Shown: positions 1-8,231 of the stretch, piece after piece
How the letters are laid out: each line of letters starts with the position of its first letter
Numbering within the stretch: the first letter of the stretch is position 1
Assembly: GCA_944390725.1 (NCBI GenBank)
Contig: CALXQU010000018.1
Span: forward strand, 1-33,407
From: an uncultured Spirochaetaceae bacterium
GTDB lineage: Bacteria; Spirochaetota; Spirochaetia; Sphaerochaetales; Sphaerochaetaceae
Reading direction: 5' to 3'
Length of the DNA stretch: 33,407 nucleotides
Translations under genes and position numbers: made by a program
The notes under the pieces: model-generated
Databases searched by the model: none
What the model saw: only the letters and a program-made list of their open reading frames with translations
What the model was told of the DNA's origin: nothing

Positions 1-594
1 TGCACCAACGCCATCGCATACGGGCAGGGAGCTCCCGTCTATGTCGGCGGCATATCCCTCGGCAGCGACAGCGTGACCGGCGATATCGCCTACATGCTGC
101 AGATCCCGCGCACGGCAGCCGAGTCCATCAAGATATCCGATGGCTGCTGCCATACGCCCTCTGTCTCAGAATCGGAGATGATCGTCACGCCGGCAGTAGG
201 CGGCAAGCCGCCTATCCGCTTCCCGCGCAAGGAGCTTTCCAAGCTGATCGAGCCGCGCATGGCAGAGATATTCTCCATCCTCTCGTCCGAAATCGAGCGC
301 AGCGACATACAGGGCTCCTTCGGTGCCGGCGTCGTCCTCGTAGGCGGCGGCGCGCTGCTCTCAGGCGCCACGGAGCTTGCCTCGGAGATCTTCAGGCTGC
401 CGGCTCGCATAGGCTTCCCCGAGGCCATCAACGGGCTGGACAGGATGTACATAGATCCGCGCTATTCCACGCTTCTGGGACTCCTGAAGATGGAGGCAAA
501 GAAATACAGGGAGAACACATCGCTCGCATCCGGGAGCAAGGATGACGGGAGTTTCGGCGGGAAGATAAGGAATTTCTTCGGCAAGCTGTTTTAA
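1..594 (+). CDS. ftsA: Cell division protein FtsA, 3' part (start lies outside the window)
   Basis: The frame is open from base 1 and gives 197 C-terminal residues. FtsA is the actin-like ATPase that anchors FtsZ filaments to the inner membrane at midcell. Visible family features are the '[13 protein letters not shown]' phosphate-binding loop near residue 104, the preceding '[17 protein letters not shown]' helix, and a very short C-terminal amphipathic helix ('[10 protein letters not shown]') after a flexible linker. That helix is the usual membrane-targeting sequence. The gene lies 10 bases upstream of ftsZ in the classic ftsA-ftsZ order, so the two are surely co-transcribed. The protein looks intact at its end; nothing can be said of its N-terminus. 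Confidence 0.95.
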   Translation, partial: CTNAIAYGQGAPVYVGGISLGSDSVTGDIAYMLQIPRTAAESIKISDGCCHTPSVSESEMIVTPAVGGKPPIRFPRKELSKLIEPRMAEIFSILSSEIERSDIQGSFGAGVVLVGGGALLSGATELASEIFRLPARIGFPEAINGLDRMYIDPRYSTLLGLLKMEAKKYRENTSLASGSKDDGSFGGKIRNFFGKLF

Positions 595-604
595 GGAGCA
601 TAAT

Positions 605-1876
605 ATGGGTATGGATTTTGACATTTTCGATATTGAGGACGCCGCGGCCAGCGAGCAGTCCGCGCCAACGATCATCAAGGTCGTCGGAGTCGGCGGAGGC
701 GGCGGCAATGCTGTCAACAGGATGATCGCATCAGGGCTAAAGAAGGTCTCCTTCATAGCCCTCAATACCGATGTCCAGGCCCTGCAGCGCTCCAATGCGC
801 AGACCAGGATAGCCATCGGCAAGGAAATCACCGGCGGGCTCGGGGCCGGCGGCGTGCCTGAGATCGGCGAGAAGGCCGCGCTCGAGTCGAAGGATGAGAT
901 CCGCGCCGAGCTGGAGAATGCCGACATGGTCTTCATCACAGCCGGCATGGGCGGCGGCACGGGAACGGGAGCCGCTGCCGTCGTGGCGGAGATCGCCAAG
1001 AGCTGCGGCGCGCTGACCGTGGCCGTCGTGACGACTCCCTTCGCCTTCGAGGGCAAGAAGAAGCTCGTGCTCGCACATCAGGGCATCGACAGGCTCCGCA
1101 AGCAGGTCGATACGCTCATACTCATACCCAACCAGCATCTGCTCAAGGTCGTGGAGAACAATACGCCCATCAAGCAGGCGTTCCTCATCGCGGACAGCGC
1201 GCTCCTGCAGTCCGTGCAGGGCATCTCCGACCTCATCACCGAACCCGGTGAGATCAACATAGACTTCGCCGATGTGAAGACGATCATGAAGGGCAAGGGC
1301 GATGCGCTCATCGGCCTCGGCTTCGGTGAAGGCGCCAACAGGGCAGTCGATGCTGCCAAGCTGGCGATCTCCAACCCATTGCTCGAGAATGCCAGCATCG
1401 ATGGCGCCAAGTCCGTGCTCGTTAATCTCGCAGGAGGCGATAACCTCACGCTCCAGGAGTACCAGGATGTCGTCGAGCTCATCACCGCCAACTGCGCGGA
1501 TGATGCGCTGATCATCGCCGGCCAGAGCTACAACGAGGCACTCGGGGACAGGATCAAGGTCACCGTCGTCGCCACGGGCTTCGATTCCAAGCCTGAGGCT
1601 TCCACCGAGGTCGATCCCGATACCGAGATCTTCCGCAGGAGGCCGGAGCCTGTGCAGGAGAAGAGGGAGCCTGAGCCTGAGCCTCAGGCCGCGCCTTCCT
1701 TCCGCCAGGAGGAGAGGCCCAAGCCGGCTGAGAAGCAGGGCTCTGACCCTGCTGCCATCACGGTCAACAGATGGCAGGACCTCCAGCAGCAGCTCGGCAA
1801 GCGCAGTGCGCAGCAGAATGACTATTCGATCCCTGCCGTACTGAGGTATGCCCGCCACGATGACCAGGATAAGTGA
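605..1876 (+). CDS. ftsZ: Cell division GTPase FtsZ
   Basis: 423 residues, normal for the family. FtsZ is the tubulin homologue that forms the cytokinetic ring. The tubulin signature GGGTGTG is at residues 116-122, the N-terminal glycine loop '[13 protein letters not shown]' at 28-40, and the T7 synergy loop around 'NIDFADV'. A charged, Pro/Glu-rich linker (about 330-395) leads to the conserved tail 'IPAVLRYAR', the docking peptide for FtsA and other partners. The start is fixed by an AAGGAG Shine-Dalgarno sequence just before ATG 605. The last codons overlap the next gene, which points to translational coupling. All catalytic elements are present. Confidence 0.98.
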   Translation: MGMDFDIFDIEDAAASEQSAPTIIKVVGVGGGGGNAVNRMIASGLKKVSFIALNTDVQALQRSNAQTRIAIGKEITGGLGAGGVPEIGEKAALESKDEIRAELENADMVFITAGMGGGTGTGAAAVVAEIAKSCGALTVAVVTTPFAFEGKKKLVLAHQGIDRLRKQVDTLILIPNQHLLKVVENNTPIKQAFLIADSALLQSVQGISDLITEPGEINIDFADVKTIMKGKGDALIGLGFGEGANRAVDAAKLAISNPLLENASIDGAKSVLVNLAGGDNLTLQEYQDVVELITANCADDALIIAGQSYNEALGDRIKVTVVATGFDSKPEASTEVDPDTEIFRRRPEPVQEKREPEPEPQAAPSFRQEERPKPAEKQGSDPAAITVNRWQDLQQQLGKRSAQQNDYSIPAVLRYARHDDQDK

Positions 1877-2798
1877 GCTGGACGGCGCCAGTGCCCGCCT
1901 TATCAGGGAATACGGCAGCTATATAGTTTTCGAAAGACGCCTCTCGGAGAAGACCCGGGAGGCTTATTCCGCTGAAGCGGCCTCATATCTCGGCTTCCTT
2001 GCCTCCAGGTCGATAGGCCTTGCGGAGGCAGACCCGCAGACGATAGAGTCGTATCTGGCCTGGCGGCGCGCGGAAGGCGGCCTTGATGAGCGCACGGAGG
2101 GCAAGGTCCTTTCTTCCCTCAGGTCCTTCTACGGCTTCCTCCTTGCCCGCGACAGGGCGGGAAGCAATCCTGCCAGGCTCGTGGAGAAGCCCCGCGAGCA
2201 TGTCCATCTGCCCCGCGTGATATCCGAGGAGGATGTCGATGAGCTCCTGGCATCCTTCCCTGGGGATGATATCCTCTCGGTGCGCGACTACGTGCTCTTC
2301 GAGCTCATCTACTCCTCGGGCATGCGCATCAGCGAGGCCGTGGCCCTCGATGTCGGTTCGTTCCGCGAGGAGGAGTCGACCATAGCCGTCATAGGCAAGA
2401 GGGACAAGGAGAGGCTCGTCTTCATCGGCGAGATCGCCGCGGATGCCCTCCGCATGTATCTGCGCGATATCCGCCCGCAGCTTGTGAGGAAGTCCGGCGA
2501 GAAGGCGATGTTCCTCAACAGGAGGGGCGGGCGCCTCACGAGGCAGGCTGCGCATAAGCGCTTCCACCAGGCGGCCATGAAGCTCGGCCTCGATGCGACT
2601 GTCCATACCCTCAGGCATTCCTTCGCCTCCCATATGATCGAGCATGGTGCCGATATCAGGTCGGTGCAGGAGATGCTCGGCCATTCCGATGTGAGGACCA
2701 CGCAGATCTATACCCATCTCGATACCGCCTCCATACTCGCGTATTTTGACCGCTATTCGCCTCTTTCGGATGAGGAGGATGGGGATACAATCCATTAG
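1848..2798 (+). CDS. Tyrosine site-specific recombinase, Xer family (first copy)
   Basis: 316 residues with an N-terminal SAM-like DNA-binding domain (about 20-110) and a C-terminal catalytic domain. All catalytic residues of tyrosine recombinases are visible: R160 ('SGMRISE'), K184, H253 and R256 ('HTLRHSFASHM'), H279 ('LGHS') and nucleophile Y288 ('QIYTH'). XerC/XerD proteins resolve chromosome dimers at dif. ATG 1848 lies inside the end of ftsZ; ATG 1860, four codons later, is an equally possible start. The C-terminal tail is longer and more divergent than in the second Xer copy at 3497. Whether this is the XerD partner or a separate integrase cannot be decided from sequence alone. Confidence 0.9.
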   Translation: MPATMTRISELDGASARLIREYGSYIVFERRLSEKTREAYSAEAASYLGFLASRSIGLAEADPQTIESYLAWRRAEGGLDERTEGKVLSSLRSFYGFLLARDRAGSNPARLVEKPREHVHLPRVISEEDVDELLASFPGDDILSVRDYVLFELIYSSGMRISEAVALDVGSFREEESTIAVIGKRDKERLVFIGEIAADALRMYLRDIRPQLVRKSGEKAMFLNRRGGRLTRQAAHKRFHQAAMKLGLDATVHTLRHSFASHMIEHGADIRSVQEMLGHSDVRTTQIYTHLDTASILAYFDRYSPLSDEEDGDTIH

Positions 2799-2799
2799 C

Positions 2800-3513
2800 A
2801 TGGATAGCTCATTCATAGGCTCGTTCCCTCCAGGCTGCAGGGACAGCCTCATCAGGGCTTCCCAGTCCGGCATCGATGGATGCTCCATAGGCGGCATCCC
2901 CTGCTTCTTCCGGGGCAGCCTGCCGGATGTGGGGAAAGCCGTCCTCTTCGCCTCGTATGGCGCGGCCATGCCGCTTGCCCAGGCCTTCTATGCCTCGGCG
3001 CTCGAGGCTGCCATCTCGGGCTGGGATGCAGTCAATATCGCGGAGAGCTCAGGCAATGGCTCAGTGCTGAGGGGATGCATGGATGGCGAGGGAAGGCTCT
3101 TCATCGTGACCGCGCTTCCGCTGATGGAATACTGCGCACGCTTCCCGGTACGCCTCCGCCGCGCGCTCCTCACGGGAGGAGGGGTTCTCTCCCCGGGACT
3201 GGACAGGGCCGGGCGGGAAGCTGCCATCGAGCTTGCGCTCTCCCTTTCCCGCTTTGCCGTGGCAGGCGGCGGCCATGCCGCCTATGATATCGTTAGGAGG
3301 GCAGCTGACAGGGGCATGGATGCATATATCCTCCGCGCATCCCTCGCGTTCCCTGCCATGAGGAGGCTGTACGGCGAGGGCTGTCCGGTAATCTCCTCAT
3401 TCTCCTCCGCATCCGCCCATCCGGAGGCCATCGCATATGAGGAATGCGGCGGAAGCTATAGGTTTCTTGCGAAGGAATATGGTATCTTGTCAGCAGATGA
3501 AGCTTATAGATGA
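2800..3513 (+). CDS. Diverged DprA/Smf-like protein (Rossmann fold)
   Basis: About 237 residues from ATG 2800, which follows the upstream stop directly; ATG 2779 is a possible alternative. The layout resembles DprA, the ssDNA-binding RecA loader: 'FFRGSL', then a beta strand 'KAVLFASYG' where DprA has 'VAIVGSR', then 'VNIAESSGNGSVLRG' where DprA has 'VSGLARGID.AAH', then 'RLFIVTALPL', 'GGGVLSPG' and 'GEGCPVI'. The most conserved DprA residues are changed, so ordinary DprA activity is doubtful. Position supports the family: in Bacillus dprA (smf) is upstream of xerC (codV) and clpQY (hslVU), as here. Fold assignment is moderate confidence; function is not known. Confidence 0.6.
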   Translation: MDSSFIGSFPPGCRDSLIRASQSGIDGCSIGGIPCFFRGSLPDVGKAVLFASYGAAMPLAQAFYASALEAAISGWDAVNIAESSGNGSVLRGCMDGEGRLFIVTALPLMEYCARFPVRLRRALLTGGGVLSPGLDRAGREAAIELALSLSRFAVAGGGHAAYDIVRRAADRGMDAYILRASLAFPAMRRLYGEGCPVISSFSSASAHPEAIAYEECGGSYRFLAKEYGILSADEAYR

Positions 3514-4375
3514 GTTCATTTCGTATATCAGGGACGTGAGGCGGCTTTCGCATAATACCGTCATCAGCTACAGGACCGACCTGGAGGAGTTCTCCTCGTT
3601 CATGCAGAAGGCCGGGCTCGATGAGCGCAGCTTCACGAAGATGGATGCCGCCGATTACGCCAGGGAGCTTGCCGCGGAGTTCTCGGAGCGCTCCTTGCTG
3701 AGGAAGCTGACGGCCCTCAGGACGTACTTCGGCTACCTGGAGAAGCGCGGCATCATCCCGGGCGACCCATTCGCATCGATCTCGATGCGCACCAAGGAGC
3801 GCCGGCTGCCATCGGTGCTTACCGAGGATGAGGTCAGCCAGCTGCTGTCCCTTCCGCGCAGCGATTTCTGGGATGAGCGTGACCATATGCTCTTCCTGCT
3901 TATCTACAACTCGGGCATGCGCATCAGCGAGGCGCTTTCCGTGGATATCGGGGAGATAGACTTCAGCAGGCGCAGGATACTGATAAAGGGCAAGGGCGAT
4001 AAGGAGCGCTTCGTCTTCTTCTCCCCCTCGACGGCGGAAGAGCTCAGGTGCTATATCGCGCTCAGGGAGCAGGTCTTCCCGCAGCAGAAGGCCCTTTTCA
4101 TCGGAAAGAAGGGCGGGAGGTTGCCTCTGTCTTCCGCTCATATTATCTTTGGGGAATACAGGCAGAGGCTTGGCTGGCAGAAGGAGTTCACGCCCCACAC
4201 GCTGAGGCATTCCTTCGCGACGCATATGATGGACATGGGCGCCGATATACGCCTGGTGCAGGAGCTGCTGGGGCATGAGAGCATCTCCACTACGCAGATA
4301 TATACCCATGTCTCCCGTGCGAGGCTGAAGAAGGTCTATGACGGGACGCATCCTCATGCAAAGGAGAGCAGATGA
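3497..4375 (+). CDS. xerC: Tyrosine recombinase XerC-like (CodV type)
   Basis: 292 residues from ATG 3497; an in-frame ATG at 3479 would add six residues. The N-terminus 'IDEFISYIRDVRRLSHNTVISYRTDL' is typical of XerC/XerD core-binding domains. Catalytic residues are R142, K166, H234, R237, H260 and Y269. The C-terminus 'KKVYDGTHPHA' closely matches the family tail that contacts the partner recombinase. XerC acts with XerD at dif to resolve chromosome dimers. The gene directly precedes hslV with an ATGA-type overlap, the same xerC-hslV-hslU order as the Bacillus codV-clpQ-clpY operon, which favours calling this copy XerC. The start overlaps the DprA-like gene. Confidence 0.92.
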   Translation: MKLIDEFISYIRDVRRLSHNTVISYRTDLEEFSSFMQKAGLDERSFTKMDAADYARELAAEFSERSLLRKLTALRTYFGYLEKRGIIPGDPFASISMRTKERRLPSVLTEDEVSQLLSLPRSDFWDERDHMLFLLIYNSGMRISEALSVDIGEIDFSRRRILIKGKGDKERFVFFSPSTAEELRCYIALREQVFPQQKALFIGKKGGRLPLSSAHIIFGEYRQRLGWQKEFTPHTLRHSFATHMMDMGADIRLVQELLGHESISTTQIYTHVSRARLKKVYDGTHPHAKESR

Positions 4376-4923
4376 CCATACACAGCACGACGATCTGTGC
4401 GGTGAAGAAGGATGGGACCGTCGCCATCGCCGGCGACGGGCAGGCATCGGCCCAGGAGGCCGGTATCGTCATGAAGGGCAACTGCCGCAAGGTCAGGAGG
4501 CTCTACGATGGCTCTATCATCGTCGGCTTCGCAGGCTCGACGGCTGATGCGATCACGCTCTCGGAGCTCTTCGAGGGCAAGCTCAAGCAGTACAATGGCG
4601 ATATCACGCGCTCGGCGGTGGAGCTCGCCAAGGACTGGCGCACGGATAAGATGATGAAGAACCTCAATGCGCTGATGATCGCCTCGGACGGCGACAAGAT
4701 CTTCACCCTCTCCGGTGCCGGCGATGTCTTCGAGGCGGAATACGATGTGGCTGGCATCGGTTCGGGCGGCGCATATGCGCTGGCTGCTGCCAGGGCCTAT
4801 CTCGATGCGGGCGTCAGCATGTCCGCCGAGGAGATCGCGAGGAAGAGCGTGGGTATCGCCGCCGATATCTGCATATACACGAACCACAATATCATCGCAG
4901 AGGTGCAGGATGGCAGAGTATAG
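4372..4923 (+). CDS. hslV: HslV, peptidase subunit of the HslUV protease
   Basis: 183 residues. HslV forms a two-tier hexameric threonine peptidase that degrades proteins unfolded by HslU. 'AIAGDGQ', 'MKGNCRKVRRLY', 'GFAGSTADA', 'AVELAKDWRTDK' and 'IAADICIYTNH' are family hallmarks. E. coli HslV begins MTT with Thr2 catalytic; here the aligned 'TTI' starts at Thr6 after a five-residue pre-sequence (MTIHS), so processing is needed to expose the nucleophile. There is also an apparent two-residue insertion after GDGQ. AAGGAG lies upstream of ATG 4372. The 3' end overlaps hslU by 14 bases. Confidence 0.97.
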   Translation: MTIHSTTICAVKKDGTVAIAGDGQASAQEAGIVMKGNCRKVRRLYDGSIIVGFAGSTADAITLSELFEGKLKQYNGDITRSAVELAKDWRTDKMMKNLNALMIASDGDKIFTLSGAGDVFEAEYDVAGIGSGGAYALAAARAYLDAGVSMSAEEIARKSVGIAADICIYTNHNIIAEVQDGRV

Positions 4924-6247
4924 GAAGCTTGATGACATGGTTCCGTCGGAGATCGTCAGGAGCCTTGATGAGTATATAGTAGGGCAGGAGGATGCCAAGC
5001 GCACGATCGCGGTGGCTATCCGCAACCGCGTCAGACGCAAGAGGCTGCCTGAGGAGGTGCGTGACGAGGTGACTCCCAAGAATATCCTGATGATCGGCCC
5101 GACAGGCGTCGGCAAGACGGAGATCGCCAGGAGGATAGCGAAGCTTGCCAATGCCCCGTTCATCAAGGTAGAGGCCACCAAGTATACCGAGGTCGGCTAC
5201 GTGGGCCGCGATGTCGAATCGATGGTGCGCGACCTGATGGCCAGCTCCGTGCAGATGGTGAAGGCTGAGATGGCGGAGAACAAGAAGGCCCAGGTGGACC
5301 AGCGGGTGGAGGAGAGGCTCCTTGACCTGCTGCTGCCGTCGCAGCCTTCCTCCTCGACCGATGTGTCTTCTGCGGATACGCGCGAGAAGTTCCGCTCGAT
5401 GCTCAGGTCAGGGACCTTCGACGGCAAGGAAGTGGAGATGAATATCGATGTGCGCCCGCGTGTCGAGGTCATCGGGACATCCACTGCCGATGATATCCAG
5501 CAGACGCTCTCCAACCTCACATCTATGTTCGCATCCGGTGCCGGCACGAAGCGCAGGAAGCTGACGGTAAAGCGGGCGCGCGAGATCATCACGCAGGAGG
5601 AGATGGAGAAGGTCATCGATACCGATAAGGCTGTCGATGAGGCCCTGGAGAGGGCGCAGGAGATGGGCATCATCTTCATCGATGAGATCGATAAGGTCGC
5701 CTCCAAGGGGAACTCGGCCAATACCGATGTCTCCCGCGAGGGCGTCCAGCGCGATATCCTTCCCATCGTCGAGGGCACCACCGTCTCGACCAAGTGGGGA
5801 GCTGTCGATACGACCAACATCCTCTTCATCGCTGCCGGCGCCTTCTCGATGTCCAAGCCGTCCGACCTCATCCCCGAGCTGCAGGGCAGGTTCCCGCTCC
5901 ATGTCGAGCTCAAGGACCTCACTGCAGATGACTTCTACAGGATCCTCACGGAGCCGCAGAATGCCATCGTCAAGCAGTACAAGGCGCTTCTCGGCACTGA
6001 GGGCGTGACGCTCTCGTTCACCGATGCGGCCCTGCGCAAGATCGCGGATATCGCATACGAGGTGAATATGTCCAATGACAATATCGGGGCAAGGCGGCTC
6101 CATACCGTGATGGAGAAGCTGCTGGAGGAGCTTGCGTTCTCCGCCGATGAGCTTTCCGGCCAGAGCATAGAGATCACTGAGGACTATGTGAGGCAGCGCC
6201 TTTCCGGCATTGCCGAGGATAGGGACCTTTCGAGGTATATACTGTAG
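4910..6247 (+). CDS. hslU: HslU, ATPase/unfoldase subunit of the HslUV protease
   Basis: 445 residues from ATG 4910 ('MAEYRKLDDMVPSEIV'), chosen because it is the canonical HslU N-terminus; the frame is open further upstream but inside hslV. AAA+ features are Walker A GPTGVGKT (63-70), Walker B 'IIFIDEIDK', the long intermediate domain between them, and arginine-finger/sensor segments. The C-terminal 'DLSRYIL' is the conserved tail that inserts between HslV subunits to switch on the peptidase. The translation overlap with hslV suggests balanced expression of the two subunits. Confidence 0.97.
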   Translation: MAEYRKLDDMVPSEIVRSLDEYIVGQEDAKRTIAVAIRNRVRRKRLPEEVRDEVTPKNILMIGPTGVGKTEIARRIAKLANAPFIKVEATKYTEVGYVGRDVESMVRDLMASSVQMVKAEMAENKKAQVDQRVEERLLDLLLPSQPSSSTDVSSADTREKFRSMLRSGTFDGKEVEMNIDVRPRVEVIGTSTADDIQQTLSNLTSMFASGAGTKRRKLTVKRAREIITQEEMEKVIDTDKAVDEALERAQEMGIIFIDEIDKVASKGNSANTDVSREGVQRDILPIVEGTTVSTKWGAVDTTNILFIAAGAFSMSKPSDLIPELQGRFPLHVELKDLTADDFYRILTEPQNAIVKQYKALLGTEGVTLSFTDAALRKIADIAYEVNMSNDNIGARRLHTVMEKLLEELAFSADELSGQSIEITEDYVRQRLSGIAEDRDLSRYIL

Positions 6248-6249
6248 GC

Positions 6250-7338
6250 ATGGAGTACTACACAGTCATCGGCGATACATACGAGAATACGGTGAGGAAG
6301 GCCAAGGAGATGTATGGCGACCATGTCAGGATCATCTCCCGGCGCGACTTCACGACGCGCGGCGGCCTCTTCACCAGGAAGGAGCCCCGCTGTGAGGTCG
6401 TCTGCTATCTGCCGGCAGGCAAGGGCGGGAAGAAGAGCGACAGGAAGGACCTCAAGGAGTTCGAGGCGGAGGCCAGGACCCCGGATCCGGCATCGCTTAC
6501 CCCCTCAGAGCGCCTCGATACCGAGTCATTCCGCGAAGAGGAGGAGAGCGAGGCGGTGAGGAAGGCACGCTCCCTGCTGGCCGAGAACCATATCACGGCC
6601 CCGCTGCTTGATAAGCTCCTCGAGGACCTTCCGGCCGATAAGGACCCTGCCGCGGTGCTGCCTGACAGGATCGTCAGGAACACGCCCATCGATTATGCCA
6701 AGCAGGTGCATCCGCGCCATTTCGTCGTCTTCCTCGGCCCTACGGGCTCCGGCAAGACTACGACGCTGGCCAAGGCGGCCAGCCTCTATGCCAAGGCAGG
6801 CAAGCGCGTCGCCATCATCACTCTCGATACATTCCGTACCGGTGCCTATGAGCAGATCAAGGCTTTCGGCGATGCGCTCTCCATCCCCGTGCTCAAGGCG
6901 GGTGACGAGAGCGAGCTGCTCTCCGCCACCGAGCAGTTCTCCTGGAAGGATGTCATCTTCATCGACACGATGGGGGTCTCTCCACGTGACCAGGAGCTCA
7001 ACCTGCGCCTGCGCTCGCTCCTGGACATCCTCGACCGCGACAGGACGGACTTCATGCTCACGCTCTCGGCTTCGATGAAGGAGGAGGATGCGATGGAGCA
7101 GTATGGGGCGTATTCGCAGTTCGCGCCGCTCTCTCTTGCCGTGACGAAGCTCGATGAGACGGAGACGATCGGCAATGTCCTCTCGTTCTCATACAAGGTC
7201 TCGTCGCCGATACTCTTCTTCACGAACGGGCAGAAGGTCCCTGATGATATCCGCAGGGCATCGAGCGAGGCGATACTGGAGAACCTGAGGTCATTCGGGC
7301 TGGATATGAAGGGATACCGCTCGCAGATCAGGAAATGA
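6250..7338 (+). CDS. flhF: FlhF-like SRP-family GTPase
   Basis: 362 residues starting two bases after the hslU stop. The N-terminus 'YYTVIGDTYENTVRKAKEMYGDHVRIISRR' is the FlhF B-domain, followed by a charged linker (60-105) and an NG GTPase domain: G1 GPTGSGKT (163-170), G2 DTFR (193-196), G3 DTMG (239-242, usually DTAG), G4 TKLD (299-302) and G5 TNGQ (325-328). FlhF sets flagellar number and pole in many bacteria, together with FlhG. No flhG, flhA or other flagellar gene is near, which is unusual; the gene rides in a division/protease operon. FtsY and Ffh are less likely because of the FlhF-type N-terminus. Confidence 0.85.
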   Translation: MEYYTVIGDTYENTVRKAKEMYGDHVRIISRRDFTTRGGLFTRKEPRCEVVCYLPAGKGGKKSDRKDLKEFEAEARTPDPASLTPSERLDTESFREEEESEAVRKARSLLAENHITAPLLDKLLEDLPADKDPAAVLPDRIVRNTPIDYAKQVHPRHFVVFLGPTGSGKTTTLAKAASLYAKAGKRVAIITLDTFRTGAYEQIKAFGDALSIPVLKAGDESELLSATEQFSWKDVIFIDTMGVSPRDQELNLRLRSLLDILDRDRTDFMLTLSASMKEEDAMEQYGAYSQFAPLSLAVTKLDETETIGNVLSFSYKVSSPILFFTNGQKVPDDIRRASSEAILENLRSFGLDMKGYRSQIRK

Positions 7339-8191
7339 CGGTATCGCCGAAAGCCTCGGCAATCGACTCTGCATATCCGCTTCGCGATGCATAGTAGGCG
7401 AGGCCTGATTCCCCCTCGATGGTATCCAGCGCGAGCCTGAGGGGGCTTCCCTTGTAGAAGGATACCCCATCCCTGCTTTTCACCTCACGCACGAGGGAGC
7501 TCAGTATGGTGGAGGACATGGGCCCGCTCCAGGCGATGATGGCCCCGTCCTCGATTACCGCAGCAGATCCCGGGATGCCGAGGCTGTCGAGCCTCTCCTG
7601 CGCCTCGATATCCACGGTCAGGTAGACATCCCTGCCATATGCCACGTCCCTGAAGAGGCTGGGAACCGCGTCAAGGCTCTCCTGGCAGAGCCTCTCTATG
7701 CCGGAGATGCCATTGAGGCTGCTGTCGACATCGCCGATGAAGGCGGCATCCGTCATCTTCTTGCGCGCTTCCCTGCGCGCAAGGCTGATCATGCCGTCCA
7801 GCCGCGATCCGCTGATTTCCTTCCTTATCTCGTCAGCGGCATCTGATGAGGGAATCATGGTTATGGGGATGAACGGCACGCCGCTGTCGATCTTCGCTTC
7901 GATGGAGATGGCGCTTTCCCTCGTATAGCGCGAGATGAATGCTGCCTCCATGGCTGCATCCCCTGCAGGGGAGATGGTGAATCCGTAGTCCGGTGCCTGC
8001 ATGGCGAGGATCTCGCCATCCCTGTCATAGATGGTGCCGCGCACCGTGGAGATGGATACGGCCGGATCATCGTACAGCTGGCGCCCGTCACCGGCAGCAA
8101 GGCTGTATGACCTGATGATGATGGATGCAAGCAGCGCGAAGAGCACCGCAGAGGCTGCCGCTATCCTTGGCTTATTGCCATTTCCGCTCAT
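7328..8191 (-). CDS. PBP-like protein (class B type) lacking a transpeptidase active site
   Basis: 287 residues. One transmembrane helix (about 9-27) is followed by 'RGTIYDRDGEILA' (51-63), the hallmark of the dimerisation domain of FtsI/PBP2-type enzymes, then 'GISGIERLCQESLD' (161-174) and 'GRDVYLTVDIEAQ' (186-198), which normally introduce the transpeptidase domain. Only about 90 residues follow, against about 300 in active enzymes. The place of the SxxK nucleophile motif is occupied by S249-P-L-R252, so the Lys is lost, and SxN and KTG motifs are absent. It probably acts as a structural division or wall-synthesis partner. It converges with flhF (11-base overlap) and is divergent from the LysM gene. 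Confidence 0.75.
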   Translation of the reverse strand: MSGNGNKPRIAAASAVLFALLASIIIRSYSLAAGDGRQLYDDPAVSISTVRGTIYDRDGEILAMQAPDYGFTISPAGDAAMEAAFISRYTRESAISIEAKIDSGVPFIPITMIPSSDAADEIRKEISGSRLDGMISLARREARKKMTDAAFIGDVDSSLNGISGIERLCQESLDAVPSLFRDVAYGRDVYLTVDIEAQERLDSLGIPGSAAVIEDGAIIAWSGPMSSTILSSLVREVKSRDGVSFYKGSPLRLALDTIEGESGLAYYASRSGYAESIAEAFGDTVIS

Positions 8192-8204
8192 AGAAAGCTA
8201 TAAT
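8175..8204 (+). promoter_or_regulatory. Sigma-70-type promoter of the LysM/M23 gene
   Basis: TTGCCA (8175-8180), an 18-base spacer, and a perfect TATAAT (8199-8204). Transcription would start near 8211, about 20 bases before ATG 8232, leaving room for the AGAGGA ribosome site. The -35 box lies inside the 5' end of the divergent PBP-like gene, so the two envelope genes share this short control region. Confidence 0.7.
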
Positions 8205-8231
8205 AATTCCCACGCAGAGGATAGTCTACAC

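Noticed and set aside
737..1858. Long open frame antisense to ftsZ (373 codons)
   Set aside because: Low-complexity Leu/Arg/Gly/Asp-rich translation caused by codon bias on the other strand; ftsZ is certain. The same holds for long antisense frames over the Xer genes, hslU, holB and the dinG-like gene.
4715..4909. Upstream extension of hslU
   Set aside because: The extra 65 residues are out-of-frame translation of hslV; the family N-terminus begins at 4910.
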